A stretch of 64,000 nucleotides of DNA, from positions 1,550,001 to 1,614,000 of the forward strand of contig NW_027475140.1 in the NCBI RefSeq assembly GCF_051020985.1. Direction: 5' to 3'. The notes beneath the pieces are model-generated. The model was given only the letters and a program-made list of their open reading frames with translations, did not search any database and was not told the DNA's origin. Source of the DNA: Nomia melanderi. Taxonomy: Eukaryota > Arthropoda > Insecta > Hymenoptera > Halictidae. Each line of letters opens with the position of its first letter. Position 1 is the first letter of the stretch. Both the position numbers and the translations under genes were made by a program. Positions 34,473-47,072 of the stretch are shown one piece after another.

Positions 34473-36549
34473 TTTATTGCGCTATCTGTAATAGCACCCG
34501 AGATATCACCAGATATATATTGGATTTTTCCCTGACCCTGAGTGTCCGGCGCCATGAGACGGTGGTTTTCTTGGCCCCTGGTGGTCCGAGGTCGTTCCCG
34601 CTGCACAGATGCATGCGCCAGGGCCTCCTTCAGATAATTCACTTTGGTTTATTGCGCTATCTCTAATATCACCCGAGATATCACCAGATATATATTGGAT
34701 TTTCCCCTGACCCTGAGTGTCCGGACCCATGAGACGGTGGTTTTCTCGGCCCCTGGTGGTCCGAGGTCGTTCCCGCTGCCCAGATTCATGCGCCAGGGCC
34801 TCCTACAGACAGTGCACTTTGGTTTATTGCGATATCTGTAATAGCACCCGAGATATCACCAGATATATATTGGATTTTTCCCTGACCCTGAGTGTCCGGC
34901 CCCATGAGACGGTCGTTTTCTCGGCCCCTGGTGGTCCGAGGTCGTTCCCGCTGCACAGATTCATGCGCCAGGGCCTCCTGCAGATAATTCACTTTGGTTT
35001 ATTGCGCTATCTCTAATAGCACCCGAGATATCAGCAGATATATATTGCATTTTTCACTGACCCTGAGTGACCGGCCCCATGAGACGGTAGTTTTCTCGGC
35101 CCCTGGTGGTCCGAGGTCGTTCCCGCTGCACAGATTCATGCGCCAGGGCCTACTGCAGATAATTCACTTTGATTTATTGCGCTATCTGTAATAGCACCCG
35201 AGATATCACCACATATATATTGGATTTTTCACTGACCCTGAGTGTCCGGCCCCATGAGACGGTGGTTTTCTCGGTCCCTGGTGTTCCGCGGTCGTTCCCG
35301 CTGCACAGATTCATGCGCCAGGGTCTCCTACAGATAATGCACTTTGATTTATTCCGCTATCTGTAATAGCACCCGAGATATCACCACATATATATTGGAT
35401 TTTTCACTGACCCTGAGTGTCCGGCCACATGAGGCGGTGGTTTTCTCGGTCCCTGGTGTTCCGAGGTCGTTCCCGCTGCACAGATTCATGCGCCAGGGCC
35501 TCCTACAGACAATGCACTTTGATTTATTGCGCTATCTGTAATAGCACCCGAGATATCACCAGATATATATTGGATTTTCCCCTGTCCCTGAGTGTCCGGC
35601 CCCATGAGACTGTGGTTTTCCCGGCCCCTGGTGGTCCGAGGTCGTTCCCGCTGCACAGATTCATGCGCCAGGGCCTCCTACCGACAATGCACTTTGATTT
35701 ATTGGGCTATCTCTAATAGCACCCGAGATATCACCAGATATATATTGGATTTTTCCCTGACCCTGAGTGTCCGGCGCCATGAGACGGTGGTTTTCTTGGC
35801 CCCTGGTGGTCCGAGGTCGTTCCCGCTGCACAGATGCATGCGCCAGGGCCTCCTGCAGATAATTCACTTTGGTGTATTGCGCTATCTCTAATAGCACCCG
35901 AGATATCACCAGATATATATTGGATTTTCCCCTGACCCTGAGTGTCCGGCCCCATGAGACTGTGGTTTTCCCGGCCCCTGGTGGTCCGAGGTCGTTCCCG
36001 CTGCACAGATTCATGCGCCAGGGCCTCCTACCGACAATGCACTTTGATTTATTTGGCTATCTCTAATAGCACCCGAGATATCACCAGATATATATTGGAT
36101 TTTTCCCTGACCCTGAGTGTCCGGCGCCATGAGACGGTGGTTTTCTTGGCCCCTGGTGGTCCGAGGTCGTTCCCGCTGCACAGATGCTCGCGCCAGGGCC
36201 TCCTGCAGATAATTCACTTTGATTTATTTCGCTATCTCTAATAGCACCCGAGATATAACCAGATATATATTGGATTTTTCACTGACCCTGAGTGTCCGGC
36301 CCCATGAGACGGTGGTTTTCTCGGCCCCTGGTGGTCCGAGGTCGTTCCCGTTGCACAGATTCATGCGCCAGGGCCTCCTGCAGATAATACACTTTGGTTT
36401 ATTGCGCTATCTCTAATAGCACCCGAGATATCACCAGATATATATTGGATTTTCCCCTGACCCTGAGTGTCCGGCCCCATGAGACTGTGGTTTTCTCGGC
36501 CCCTGGTGGTCCGAGGTCGTTCCCGCTGCACAGATTCATGCGCCAGGGC

Positions 36550-36815
36550 CTACTGCAGATAATTCACTTTGATTTATTGCGCTATCTGTAATAGCACCCG
36601 AGATATCACCACATATATATTGGATTTTTCACTGACCCTGAGTGTCCGGCCCCATGAGACGGTGGTTTTCTCGGTCCCTGGTGTTCCGAGCTCGTTCCCG
36701 CTGCACAGATTCATGCGCCAGGGTCTCCTACAGATAATGCACTTTGATTTATTCCGCTATCTGTAATAGCACCCGAGATATCACCACATATATATTGGAT
36801 TTTTCACTGACCCTG
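36550..36815. repeat. Replaced tract inside the 3674-bp-offset copy
   Basis: Left of 36550 the sequence matches 32724-32875. It then switches to CCTACTGCAGATAATTC and two CCACATATAT/GGTGTTCCG half-monomers like 31476-31740 (or 35150-35415). At about 36815 it returns to CCCCATAAGACGG and GGTGATCCG as in 33141 onward. The tract keeps monomer phase and total length, as expected of a gene-conversion-type event. Confidence 0.75.
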
Positions 36816-37622
36816 AGTGTACGGCCCCATAAGACGGTGGTCTTCTCGGACCCTGGTGATCCGAGGTCGTTCCCGCTGCACAGATTCATGCGCCAGGGCC
36901 TCCTGCAGATAATTCACTTTGGTTTATTGCGGTATCTCTAATAGCACCCGAGATATCACCAGATATATATTAGATTTTCCCCTGACCCTGAATGTCCGGC
37001 CCCATGAGACGGTGGTTATCTCGGACCCTGGTGATCCGAGGTCGTTCCCGCTGCACAGATTCATGCGCCAGGGCCTCCTGCAGATAATTCACTTTGGTTT
37101 ATTGCGCTATCTCTAATAGCACCCGAGATATCACCAGATATATAATGGATTCTTCCCTGACCCTGAGTGTCCGGCCCCATGAGACGGTGGTTTTCGCGGC
37201 CCCTGGTGGTTCGAGGTCGTTCCCGCTGCACAGATTCATTCGCCTGAGCCTCCTACAGACAATGCACTTTGATTTATTGCGCTATCTGTAATAGCACCCG
37301 AGATATCACCAGATATATATTGGATTTTCCCCTGACCCTGAGTGTCCGGCCCCATGAGACTGTGGTTTTCTCGGCCCCTGGTGGTCCGAGGTCGTTCCCG
37401 CTGCACAGATTCATTCGCCTGAGCCTCCTACAGACAATGCACTTTGATTTATTGCGCTATCTGTAATAGCACCCGAGATATCACCAGATATATATTGGAT
37501 TCTTCCCTGACCCTGAGTGTCCGGCCCCATGAGACGGTGGTTTTCTCGGCCCCTGGTGGTCCGAGGTCGTTCCCGCTGCACAGATTCATGCGCCGGGGCC
37601 TAATACAGACAATGCACTTTGA

Positions 37623-37797
37623 TTTCTTGGGCTATCTGTAATAGCACCCGAGATATCACCAGATATTTGCTGGATTTTTACATGACCTTGGGTGACGGAT
37701 TCCGAATATCTGTAATTTTCTCGGCCACTGGTGGTCCGAGGTCGTTCCTGCGGTACAGATTCATTCGCAAGAGCCTCCTACAGACAATGCACTTTGG
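37623..37797 (+). repeat. D1 divergent monomer
   Basis: This D1 copy has AGATATTTGCTGG, GACCTTGGGTGACGG, TCGGCCACTGG and CTGCGGTACAG with CGCAAGAGCC. It lies between CGCCTGAGCC monomers that also occur at 39373 and 40948. Confidence 0.85.
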
Positions 37798-38847
37798 TTT
37801 ATTGCGCTATCTGTAATAGCACCCGAGATATCACCAGATATATATTGGATTTTCCCCTGACCCTGAGTGTCCGGCCCCATGAGACTGTGGTTTTCTCGGC
37901 CCCTGGTGGTCCGAGGTCGTTCCCGCTGCACAGATTCATTCGCCTGAGCCTCCTACAGACAATGCACTTTGATTTATTGTTCTATCTGTAATATAACCCG
38001 AGATATCACCAGAAATATATTGGATTTTTCCCTGACCCTGAGTGTCCGGCCCCATGAGACGGTTGTTGTCTCGGCCCCTGGTGGTCCGAGGTCGTTCCCG
38101 CTGCACAGATTCATGCGCCAGGGTCTCCTGCAGATAATTCACTTTGGTTTATTGCGCTATCTGTAATAGCACCCGAGATATCACCAGATATATGTTGGAT
38201 TTTCCCCTGACCCTGAGCGTCCGGACCCATGAGACTGTGGTTTTCTCGGCCTCTGGTGGTCCGAGGTCGTTCCCGCTACACAGATTCATGCGCCAGGGCC
38301 TCCTACAGACAATGCACTCTGATTTATTGCGCTATCTGTAATAGCACCCGAGATATCACCAGATATATATTGGATTTTTCCCTGACCCTGAGTGTCCGGC
38401 CCCATGAGACGGTGGTTTTCTCGGCCCCTGGTGGACCGAGGTCGTTCCCGCTGCACAGATTCATGCGCCGGGGCCTAATACAGACAATGCACTTTGATTT
38501 CTTGGGCTATCTGTAATAGCACCCGAGATATCACCAGATATATATTGGATTTTTCCCTGACCCTGAGTGTCCGGCCCCATGAGACGGTGGTTTTCTCGGC
38601 CCCTGGTGGTCCGAGGTCGTTCCCGCTGCACAGATTCATGCGCCAGGGCCTCCTACAGACAATGCACTTTGATTTATTGTTCTATCTGTAATATAACCCG
38701 AGATATCACCAGAAATATATTGGATTTTTCCCTGACCCTGAGTGTCCGGCCCCATGAGACGGTTGTTGTCTCGGCACCTGGTGGTCCGAGGTCGTTCCCG
38801 CTGCACAGATTCATGCGCCAGGGTCTCCTGCAGATAATTCACTTTGG

Positions 38848-40422
38848 TTTATTGCGCTATCTCTAATAGCACCCGAGATATCACCAGGTATATATTGGAT
38901 TCTTCCCTGACCCTGAGTGTCCGACCCCATGAGACTGTGGTTTTCTCGGCCCCTGGTGGTCCGTGGTCGTTCCCTCTGCACAGATTCATGCTCCAGGGCC
39001 TCCTACAGACAATGCACATTTATTTATTACGCTATCTGTAATAGCACCCGAGATACCACCAGATATATATTGGATCTTTCACTGACCCTGAGTGTCCGGC
39101 CCCATGAGACGGTGGTTTTCGCGGCCCGTGGTGGTTCGAGGTCGTTCCGGCTGCACAGATTCATGCGCCAGGGCGTCCTACAGACAATTCACTTTGATTT
39201 ATTGCGCTATCTGTAATAGCACCCGAGATATCACCAGATATATGTTGGATTTTCCCCTGACCCTGAGCGTCCGGACCAATGAGACTGTGGTTTTCTCGGC
39301 CTCTGGTGGTCCGAGGTCGTTCCCGCTACACAGATTCATGCGCCAGGGCCTCCTACAGACAATGCACTCTGATTTATTGCGCTATCTGTAATAGCACCCG
39401 AGATATCACCAGATATATATTGGATTTTCCCCTGACCCTGAGTGTCCGGCCCCATGAGACTGTGGTTTTCTCGGCCCCTGGTGGTCCGAGGTCGTTCCCG
39501 CTGCACAGATTCATTCGCCTGAGCCTCCTACAGACAATGCACTTTGATTTATTGCGCTATCTGTAATAGCACCCGAGATATCACTAGATATATATTGGAT
39601 TCTTCCCTGACCCTGAGTGTCCGGCCCCATGAGACGGTGGTTTTCTCGGCCCCTGGTGGTCCGAGGTCGTTCCCGCTGCACAGATTCATGCGCCGGGGCC
39701 TAATACAGACAATGCACTTTGATTTCTTGGGCTATCTGTAATAGCACCCGAGATATCACCAGATATATATTGGATTTTTCCCTGACCCTGAGTGTCCGGC
39801 CCCATGAGACGGTGGTTTTCTCGGCCCCTGGTGGTCCGAGGTCGTTCCCGCTGCACAGATTCATGCGCCAGGGCCTCCTACAGACAATGCACTTTGATTT
39901 ATTGTTCTATCTGTAATATAACCCGAGATATCACCAGAAATATATTGGATTTTTCCCTGACCCTGAGTGTCCGGCCCCATGAGACGGTTGTTGTCTCGGC
40001 CCCTGGTGGTCCGAGGTCGTTCCCGCTGCACAGATTCATGCGCCAGGGTCTCCTGCAGATAATTCACTTTGGTTTATTGCGCTATCTCTAATAGCACCCG
40101 AGATATCACCAGGTATATATTGGATTCTTCCCTGACCCTGAGTGTCCGACCCCATGAGACTGTGGTTTTCTCGGCCCCTGGTGGTCCGAGGTAGTTCCCG
40201 CTGCACAGATTCATGCGCAAGGTCCTCCTACAGACAATGCACTTTGATTTATTGCGCTATCTGTAATAGCACTCGAGATATAACCAGATATATATTGGAT
40301 TTTTCACTGACCCTGAGTGTCCGGCCCCATGAGACGGTGGTTTTCTCGGCCCCTGGTGGTCCGAGGTCGTTCCCGTTGCACAGATTCATGCGCCAGGGCC
40401 TCCTGCAGATAATTCACTTTGG
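38848..40422. repeat. 9-monomer unit, copy 1 (1575 bp)
   Basis: The order by mark is: CAGGTATATATTGG with CTCTGCACAG; GATACCACC with TTTCGCGG; ATATGTTGG with TCCGGACCAATG; CGCCTGAGCC; GATTCTTCC with CCGGGGCCTAATACAG; TTTCTTGGGC; GTTCTATCTG with ATATAACCCG and AGAAATATATTGG; CAGGTATAT with GAGGTAGTTCC; and a ninth monomer with CACTCGAG and GATATAACC. The first eight recur at 40423-41822. The GTTCTATCTG monomer also occurs at 37973 and 38673. Confidence 0.9.
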
Positions 40423-41997
40423 TTTATTGCGCTATCTCTAATAGCACCCGAGATATCACCAGGTATATATTGGATTCTTCCCTGACCCTGAGTGTCCGAC
40501 CCCATGAGACTGTGGTTTTCTCGGCCCCTGGTGGTCCGAGGTCGTTCCCTCTGCACAGATTCATGCTCCAGGGCCTCCTACAGACAATGCACATTTATTT
40601 ATTACGCTATCTGTAATAGCACCCGTGATACCACCAGATATATATTGGATCTTTCACTGACCCTGAGTGTCCGGCCCCATGAGACGGTGGTTTTCGCGGC
40701 CCCTGGTGGTTCGAGGTCGTTCCGGCTGCACAGATTCATGCGCCAGGGCGTCCTACAGACAATTCACTTTGATTTATTGCGCTATCTGTAATAGCACCCG
40801 AGATATCACCAGATATATGTTGGATTTTCCCCTGACCCTGAGCGTCCGGACCAATGAGACTGTGGTTTTCTCGGCCTCTGGTGGTCCGAGGTCGTTCCCG
40901 CTACACAGATTCATGCGCCAGGGCCTCCTACAGACAATGCACTCTGATTTATTGCGCTATCTGTAATAGCACCCGAGATATCACCAGATATATATTGGAT
41001 TTTCCCCTGACCCTGAGTGTCCGGCCCCATGAGACTGTGGTTTTCTCGGCCCCTGGTGGTCCGAGGTCGTTCCCGCTGCACAGATTCATTCGCCTGAGCC
41101 TCCTACAGACAATGCACTTTGATTTATTGCGCTATCTGTAATAGCACCCGAGATATCACCAGATATATATTGGATTCTTCCCTGACCCTGAGTGTCCGGC
41201 CCCATGAGACGGTGGTTTTCTCGGCCCCTGGTGGTCCGAGGTCGTTCCCGCTGCACAGATTCATGCGCCGGGGCCTAATACAGACAATGCACTTTGATTT
41301 CTTGGGCTATCTGTAATAGCACCCGAGATATCACCAGATATATATTGGATTTTTCCCTGACCCTGAGTGTCCGGCCCCATGAGACGGTGGTTTTCTCGGC
41401 CCCTGGTGGTCCGAGGTCGTTCCCGCTGCACAGATTCATGCGCCAGGGCCTCCTACAGACAATGCACTTTGATTTATTGTTCTATCTGTAATATAACCCG
41501 AGATATCACCAGAAATATATTGGATTTTTCCCTGACCCTGAGTGTCCGGCCCCATGAGACGGTTGTTGTCTCGGCCCCTGGTGGTCCGAGGTCGTTCCCG
41601 CTGCACAGATTCATGCGCCAGGGTCTCCTGCAGATAATTCACTTTGGTTTATTGCGCTATCTCTAATAGCACCCGAGATATCACCAGGTATATATTGGAT
41701 TCTTCCCTGACCCTGAGTGTCCGACCCCATGAGACTGTGGTTTTCTCGGCCCCTGGTGGTCCGAGGTAGTTCCCGCTGCACAGATTCATGCGCCAGGGCC
41801 TCCTACAGACAATGCACTTTGATTTATTGCGCTATCTGTAATAGCACCCGAGCTATCACCAGATATATATTGGATTTTTCCCTAACCCTGAGTGCCCGGC
41901 CCCATGTGTCGGTGGTTTTCTCGGCCCCTGGGGGTCCGAGATCGATCTCGCTGCACAGGTTCATGCGCTAGGGCCTCCTGCAGATAATTCACTTTGG
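40423..41997. repeat. 9-monomer unit, copy 2 (1575 bp)
   Basis: Eight of nine monomers match 38848-40247 in order, with few changes (CCCGTGATACCACC near 40621, TCACCAGAT near 41154 against TCACTAGAT, GCGCCAGGGCC near 41790). The ninth (41823) is different: GAGCTATCACC, CCCTAACCC, CCCCATGTGTCGG and GCGCTAGGGCC. It resembles the CATGTGTCGG monomers of the 5-monomer block. Confidence 0.88.
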
Positions 41998-43222
41998 TTT
42001 ATAGCGCTATCTCTAATAGCACCCGAGATATCACCAGATATATATTGGATTTTTCACTGACCCTGAGTGTGCGGCCCCATGAGACGGTGGTTTTCTCGGA
42101 CCCTGGTGGTCCGAGGTCGTTCCCGCTGCACAGATTCATGCGCCAGGGCCTCCTACAGACAACGTACTTTGATTTATTGCGCTATCTGTAATAGCACCCG
42201 AGGTATCACCAGATATATATTGGATTTTCCCCTGACCCTGAGTGTCCGGCCCCATGAGACTGTGGTTTTCTCGGCCCCTAGTGGTCCGAGGTCGTTCCCG
42301 CTGCACAGATTCATGCGCCAGGGCCTTCTACAGACAACGCACTTTGATTTATTGCGCTATCTGTAATAGCACCCGAGATATCACCAGATATATATTGGAT
42401 TTTCCCCTGACCCTGAGTGTCCGGCCCCATGAGACGGTGGTTTTCTCGGCCCCTGGTGGTCCTAGGTCGTTCCCGCTGCACAGATGCATGCGCCAGAGCC
42501 TCCTGCAGATTATTCCCTTTGGCTTATTGCGCTATCTCTACTAGCACCCGAGATAACACCAGATATATGCTGGATTTTTACATGACCTTGGGTGACGGAT
42601 TCCGAATATCAGTAATTTTCTCGGCCCCTGGTGGTCCGAGGTCGTTCCTGCTGCACAGATTCATTCGCCAGTGCGTCCTACAGACAATGCACTTTGATTT
42701 ATTGCGCTATCTCTAATAGCACCCGAGATATCACCAGATATATATTGGATTTTTCCCTGACCCTGAGTGTCCGGACCAATGAGACTGTGGTTTTCTCGGC
42801 CCCTGGTGGTCCGAGGTCGTTCCCGCTGCACAGAATCATGCGACAGGGCCTCCTACAGACAATGCACTTTGATTTATTGCGCTATCTCTAATAGCACCAG
42901 AGATATCACCAGATATATATTGGATTTTTCCCCGACCCTGAGTGTCCGGCCCCATGAGACGGTGGTTTTCTTGGCCGCTGGTGGTCCGAGGTAGTTCCCG
43001 CTGGCCAGATTCATGCGCCAGGGCCTCCTACAGACAATGCATTTTGATTTATTGCGCTATCTCTAATAGCACCCGAGATATCACCAGATATATATTGGAT
43101 TTTTCCCCGACCCTGAGTGTCCGGCCCCATGAGACGGTTGTTTTCTCGGCCGCTGGTGGTCCGAGGTCGTTCCCGCTGGCGAGACTCATGCGCCAGGGCC
43201 TCCTACAGACAATGCACTTTGA
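41998..43222. repeat. Mixed monomers at the start of the right-hand domain
   Basis: Seven monomers on the 175-bp grid. They include TCGGACCCTGG with CAACGTACTTTG, CCCCTAGTGG, GCATGCGCCAGAGCC with TTCCCTTTGGC, a D1 monomer at 42523, CACAGAATCATGCGAC, and CCCCGACC monomers with TTGGCCGCTGG and GCTGGCCAG or GCTGGCGAG. Most have partners scattered between 43 and 50 kb rather than one long copy. Confidence 0.65.
42523..42697 (+). repeat. D1 divergent monomer
   Basis: This D1 copy has CTACTAGCACCC, GATAACACC and CAGTAATTTT, then CTGCTGCACAG with CGCCAGTGCG. The CTGCTGCAC ending with CGCCAGTGC is typical of right-hand D1 copies. Confidence 0.85.
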
Positions 43223-43747
43223 TTTATTGCGCTATCTGTAATAGCACCCGAGATATCACCAGATATATATTGGATTTTTCCCCGACCCTGAGTGTCCGGC
43301 CCCATGAGACGGTTGTTTTCTCGGCCGCTGGTGGTCCGAGGTCGTTCCCGCTGCACAGACTCATGCGCCAGGGCCTCCTACAGACAATGCACTTTGATTT
43401 ATTGCGCTATCTGTAATAGCACCCGAGATATCACCCGATATATATTGGATTTTCCCCTGACCCTGAGTGTCCGGCCCCATGAGACGGTGGTCTTCTCGGC
43501 CCCTGGTGGTCCGAGGTCGTTCCCGCTGCCCAGATTCATGCGCCAGGGCCTCCTACAGACAGTGCACTTTGATTTATTGCGCTATCTGTAATAGCACCCG
43601 AGAAAGCTCCATATATATGCTGGATTTTTACATGACTTTGGGTGGCGGATACCGAAAATCTGTAATTTTCTCGGCCCCTGGTGGTCCGACGTCGTTCCCG
43701 CTGCACAGAATCATGTGCCAGGGCCTCCTACAGACAATGCACTTTGA
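43223..43747. repeat. 3-monomer block, copy 1 (6475-bp offset)
   Basis: The order is: CCCCGACC with GACGGTTG and TCGGCCGCTGG; TCACCCGATATAT with GGTGGTCTTC and CAGACAGTGCAC; and a D2 monomer. The same three follow in order at 49698-50222. Confidence 0.82.
43573..43747 (+). repeat. D2 divergent monomer
   Basis: D2 resembles D1 in its core but has GAGAAAGCTCCATATATATGC in its head, CATGACTTTGGGTGGCGG, ATACCGAAAATC and CTGTAATTTT. It is 175 bp. A copy with the same GCTCC head lies at 50048; those at 44973 and 49348 have GCTGC. Confidence 0.85.
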
Positions 43748-44097
43748 TTTATTGCGCTATCTCTAATAGCACCCGAGATATCACCAGATATATATTGGAT
43801 TTTCCCCAGACCCTGAGTGGCCGGCCCCATGAGACGGTGGTCTTCTCGGCCCCTGGTGGTCCAAGGTCGTTCCCGCTGCCCAGATTCATGCGCCACGGCT
43901 TCCTTCTGACAATGCACTTTGATTTATTGCGCTATCTGTAATAGCACCCGAGATATCACCAGATATATATTGGATATATCCCTCACCCTGAGTGTCCAGC
44001 CCCATGAGACGGTGGTTTTCTCGGACCCTGGTGGTCCGAGGTCGTTCCCGCTGCACAGATTCATGCGCCAGGGCCTCCTACAGACAACGCACTTTGA

Positions 44098-44797
44098 TTT
44101 ATTGCGCTATCTGTAATAGCACCCGAGATATCACCAGATATATATTGGATTTTCCCCTGACCCTGAGTGTCCGGCCCCATGAGACTGTGGCTTTCTCGGC
44201 CCCTAGTAGTCCGAGATCGTTCCCGCTGCACACATTCATGCGCCAGAGCCTCCTACAGACAACGCACTTTGATTTATTGCGCTATCTGTAATAGCACCCG
44301 AGATATCACCAGATATATATTGGATTTTCCCCTGACCCTGAGTGTCCGGCCCCATGTGACGGTGGTTTTCTCGGCCCCTGGTGGTCCTAGGTCGTTCCCG
44401 CTGCACAGATGCATGCGCCAGGGCCTCCTGCAGATAATTCCCTTTGGCTTATTGCGCTGTCTCTAATAGCACCCGAGATATCACCAGATATATATTGGAT
44501 TTTCCCCTGACCCTGAGTGTCCGGCCCCATGAGACTGTGGTTTTCTCGGCCCCTAGTGGTCCGAGGTCGTTCCCGCTGCACAGATTCATGCGCCAGGGCC
44601 TCCTACAGACAACGCACTTTGATTTATTGCGCTATCTGTAATAGCACCCGAGATATCACCACATATATATTGGATTTTCCCCTGACCCTGAGTGTCCGGC
44701 CCCATGAGACTGTGGCTTTCTCGGCCCCTAGTAGTCCGAGGTCGTTCCCGCTGCACACATTCATGCGCCAGAGCCTCCTACAGACAACGCACTTTGA
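44098..44797. repeat. Short 525-bp-spaced repeat of a GTGGCTTTC/CTAGTAGTCC monomer
   Basis: Monomers 44098-44272 and 44623-44797 share GACTGTGGCTTTC, CCCCTAGTAGTCC, CACACATTC, GCGCCAGAGCC and CAACGCAC, at three-monomer spacing. The monomers between them are of the GGTCCTAGG/TTCCCTTTGGC and CCCCTAGTGG kinds. Confidence 0.75.
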
Positions 44798-44859
44798 TTT
44801 ATTGCGCTATCTGTAATAGCACCCGAGATATCACCAGATATATATTGGATTTTCCCCTG

Positions 44860-45235
44860 ACCCTGAGTGTCCGGCCCCATGAGACGGTGGTTTTCTCGGA
44901 CCCTGGTGGTCCGAGGTCGTTCCCGCTGCACAGATTCATGCGCCAGGGCCTCCTACAGACAGTGCACGTTGATTTATTGCGCTATCTGTAATAGCACCCG
45001 AGAAAGCTGCATATATATGCTGGATTTTTACATGACTTTGGGTGGCGGATACCGAAAATCTGTAATTTTCTCGGCCTCTGGTGGTCCGAGGTCGTTTCCT
45101 CTGCACAGATTCATGCGCCAGGGCCTCCTACGGACAATGCACTTTGATTTATTGCGCTATCTGTAATAGCACCCGAGATATCACCGGATATATATTAGAT
45201 TTTTCCCTGACCCTGAGTGTCCGGCCCCATGAGAC
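44860..45235. repeat. 2-monomer block with D2, copy 1 (4375-bp offset)
   Basis: A TCGGACCCTGG monomer with CAGACAGTGCAC leads into a D2 monomer with TCGGCCTCTGG and CTACGGACAATG, then TCACCGGATATATATTAG. The same order is at 49235-49610. Confidence 0.8.
44973..45147 (+). repeat. D2 divergent monomer
   Basis: This D2 copy has GAGAAAGCTGCATATATATG, TCGGCCTCTGG and TTTCCTCTGCACAG. It is the counterpart of 49348. Confidence 0.85.
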
Positions 45236-45847
45236 GGTGGTTTACTCGGCCCCTGGTGGTCGGAGGTCGTTCCCGCTGCACAGATGCATGCACCAGGGCC
45301 TCCTGCAGATAATTCACTTTGGTTTATTGCGCTATCTCTAATAGCACCCGAGATATCACCAGATATATATTGGATTTTTCCCTGACCCTGAGTGTCCGGC
45401 CCCATGAGGCGGTGGTTTTCTCGGCCCCTGGTGGTCCGAGGTCGATCCCGCTGCACAGATGCATGCGCCAGGGCCTCCTGCAGATAATTCACTTTGGTTA
45501 ATTGCGCTATCTCTAATAGCACCCGAGATATCACCAGATATATATTGGATTTTTCCCTGACCCTGAGTGTCCGGACCAATGAGACTGTGGTTTTCTCGGC
45601 CCCTGGTGGTCCGAGGTCGTTCCCGCTGGCCAGATGCATGCGCCAGGGTCTCCTACAGACCATGCACTTTGATTTATTGCGCTATCTGTAATAGCACCCG
45701 AGATATCACCAGATATATATTGGATTTTTCCTTGACCAAGAGTTTCCGGCCCCATGAGACTGCGGTTTTCTCGGCCCCTGGTGGTCCGAGGTCGTTCCCG
45801 CTGCACACATTCATGCGCCAGGGCCTCCTGCAGATAATTCACTTTGA

Positions 45848-46022
45848 TTTATCGCGCTAGCTCTAATAGCACCCGAGATATCACCAGATATATGCTGGAT
45901 TTTTACATGACCTTGGGTGACGGATTCCGAATATCTGTAATTTTCTCGGCCACTGGTGGTCCGAGGTCGTTCCTGCTGCACAGATTCATTCGCCAGTGCC
46001 TCCTACAGACAATGCACTTTGA
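45848..46022 (+). repeat. D1 divergent monomer
   Basis: This D1 copy has ATATGCTGG, CTGTAATTTT, TCGGCCACTGG and CGCCAGTGCC. It is preceded by TTTATCGCGCTAGCTC. Its companions are at 47773 and 48823. Confidence 0.85.
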
Positions 46023-46197
46023 TTTATTGCGCTATCCGTAATAGCACCCGAGATATCACCAGATATATATTGGATTTTCCCCTGACCCTGAGTGTCCGAC
46101 CACATGAGACGGTGGTTTTCTCGGCCCCTGGTGGTCCTAGGTCGTTCCCGCTGCACAGATGCATGCGCCAGGGCCTCCTGCAGATAATTCCCTTTGG

Positions 46198-46372
46198 CTT
46201 ATTGCGCTATCTCTAATAGCACCCGAGATATCACCAGATATATGCTGGATTTTTACATGACCTTCGGTGACGGATTCCGAATATCAGTAATTTTCTCGGC
46301 CGCTGTTGGTCCCAGGTCGTTCCCGCTGCACAGAATCATTCGCCAGTGCCTCCTACAGACAATGCACTTTGA
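46198..46372 (+). repeat. D1 divergent monomer
   Basis: This D1 copy has CCTTCGGTGACGG, CAGTAATTTT, TCGGCCGCTGTTGG and CACAGAATCATTCGCC. It lies only one monomer after the D1 copy at 45848. Confidence 0.85.
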
Positions 46373-47072
46373 TTTATTGCGCTATCTGTAATAGCACCCG
46401 AGATATCACCAGATATATATTGGATTTTCCCCTGACCCTGAGTGTCCGGCCCCATGAGACGGTGGTTTTCTCGGACCCTGGTGGTCCGAGGTAGTTCCCG
46501 CTGGCCAGATTCATGCGACAGGGCCTCCTACAGACAATGCATTTTGATTTTTTGCGCTATCTCTAATAGCACCCGAGATATCACCAGATATATATTGGAT
46601 TTTTCCCCGACCCTGAGTGTCCGGCCCCATGAGACGGTTGTTTTCTCGGCCGCTGGTGGTCCGAGATCGTTCGCGCTGCCCAGATTCATGCGCAACGGCC
46701 TCCTACAGACAATGCACTTTGATTTATTGCGCTATCTGTGATAGCACCCGAGATATCACCAGATATATATTGGATATTTCCCTCACCCTGAGTGTCCAGC
46801 CCCATGAGACGGTGGTTTTCTCGGCCCCTGGTGGTCCGTGGTCGTTCCCGCTGCACAGATTCATGCGCCAGGGCCTCCTGCAGATAATTCACTTTCGTTT
46901 ATTGCTCTATCTCTAATAGCACCCGAGATATCACCAGATATATATTGGATTTTTCCCTTACCCTGAATGTCCGGCCCCATGAGACGGTGGTTTTCTCGGC
47001 CCCTGGTGGTCCTAGGTCGTTCCCGCTGCACAGATGCATGCGCCAGGGCCTCCTGCAGATAATTCCATTTGG

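Larger units (their letters stand above)
34299..37194. repeat. About 2.9-kb block, copy 2 (offset 3674 bp)
   Basis: Relative to copy 1 it lacks the monomer at 30799, so the offset falls to 3499 for 34473-34822. It then has an extra monomer at 34823-34997, so the offset returns to 3674 from 34998. A tract at about 36550-36815 is of different origin, after which the copy-1 order resumes (TATTAGATTT, ATAATGGATTCTTCC). It departs near 37194. Confidence 0.88.
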
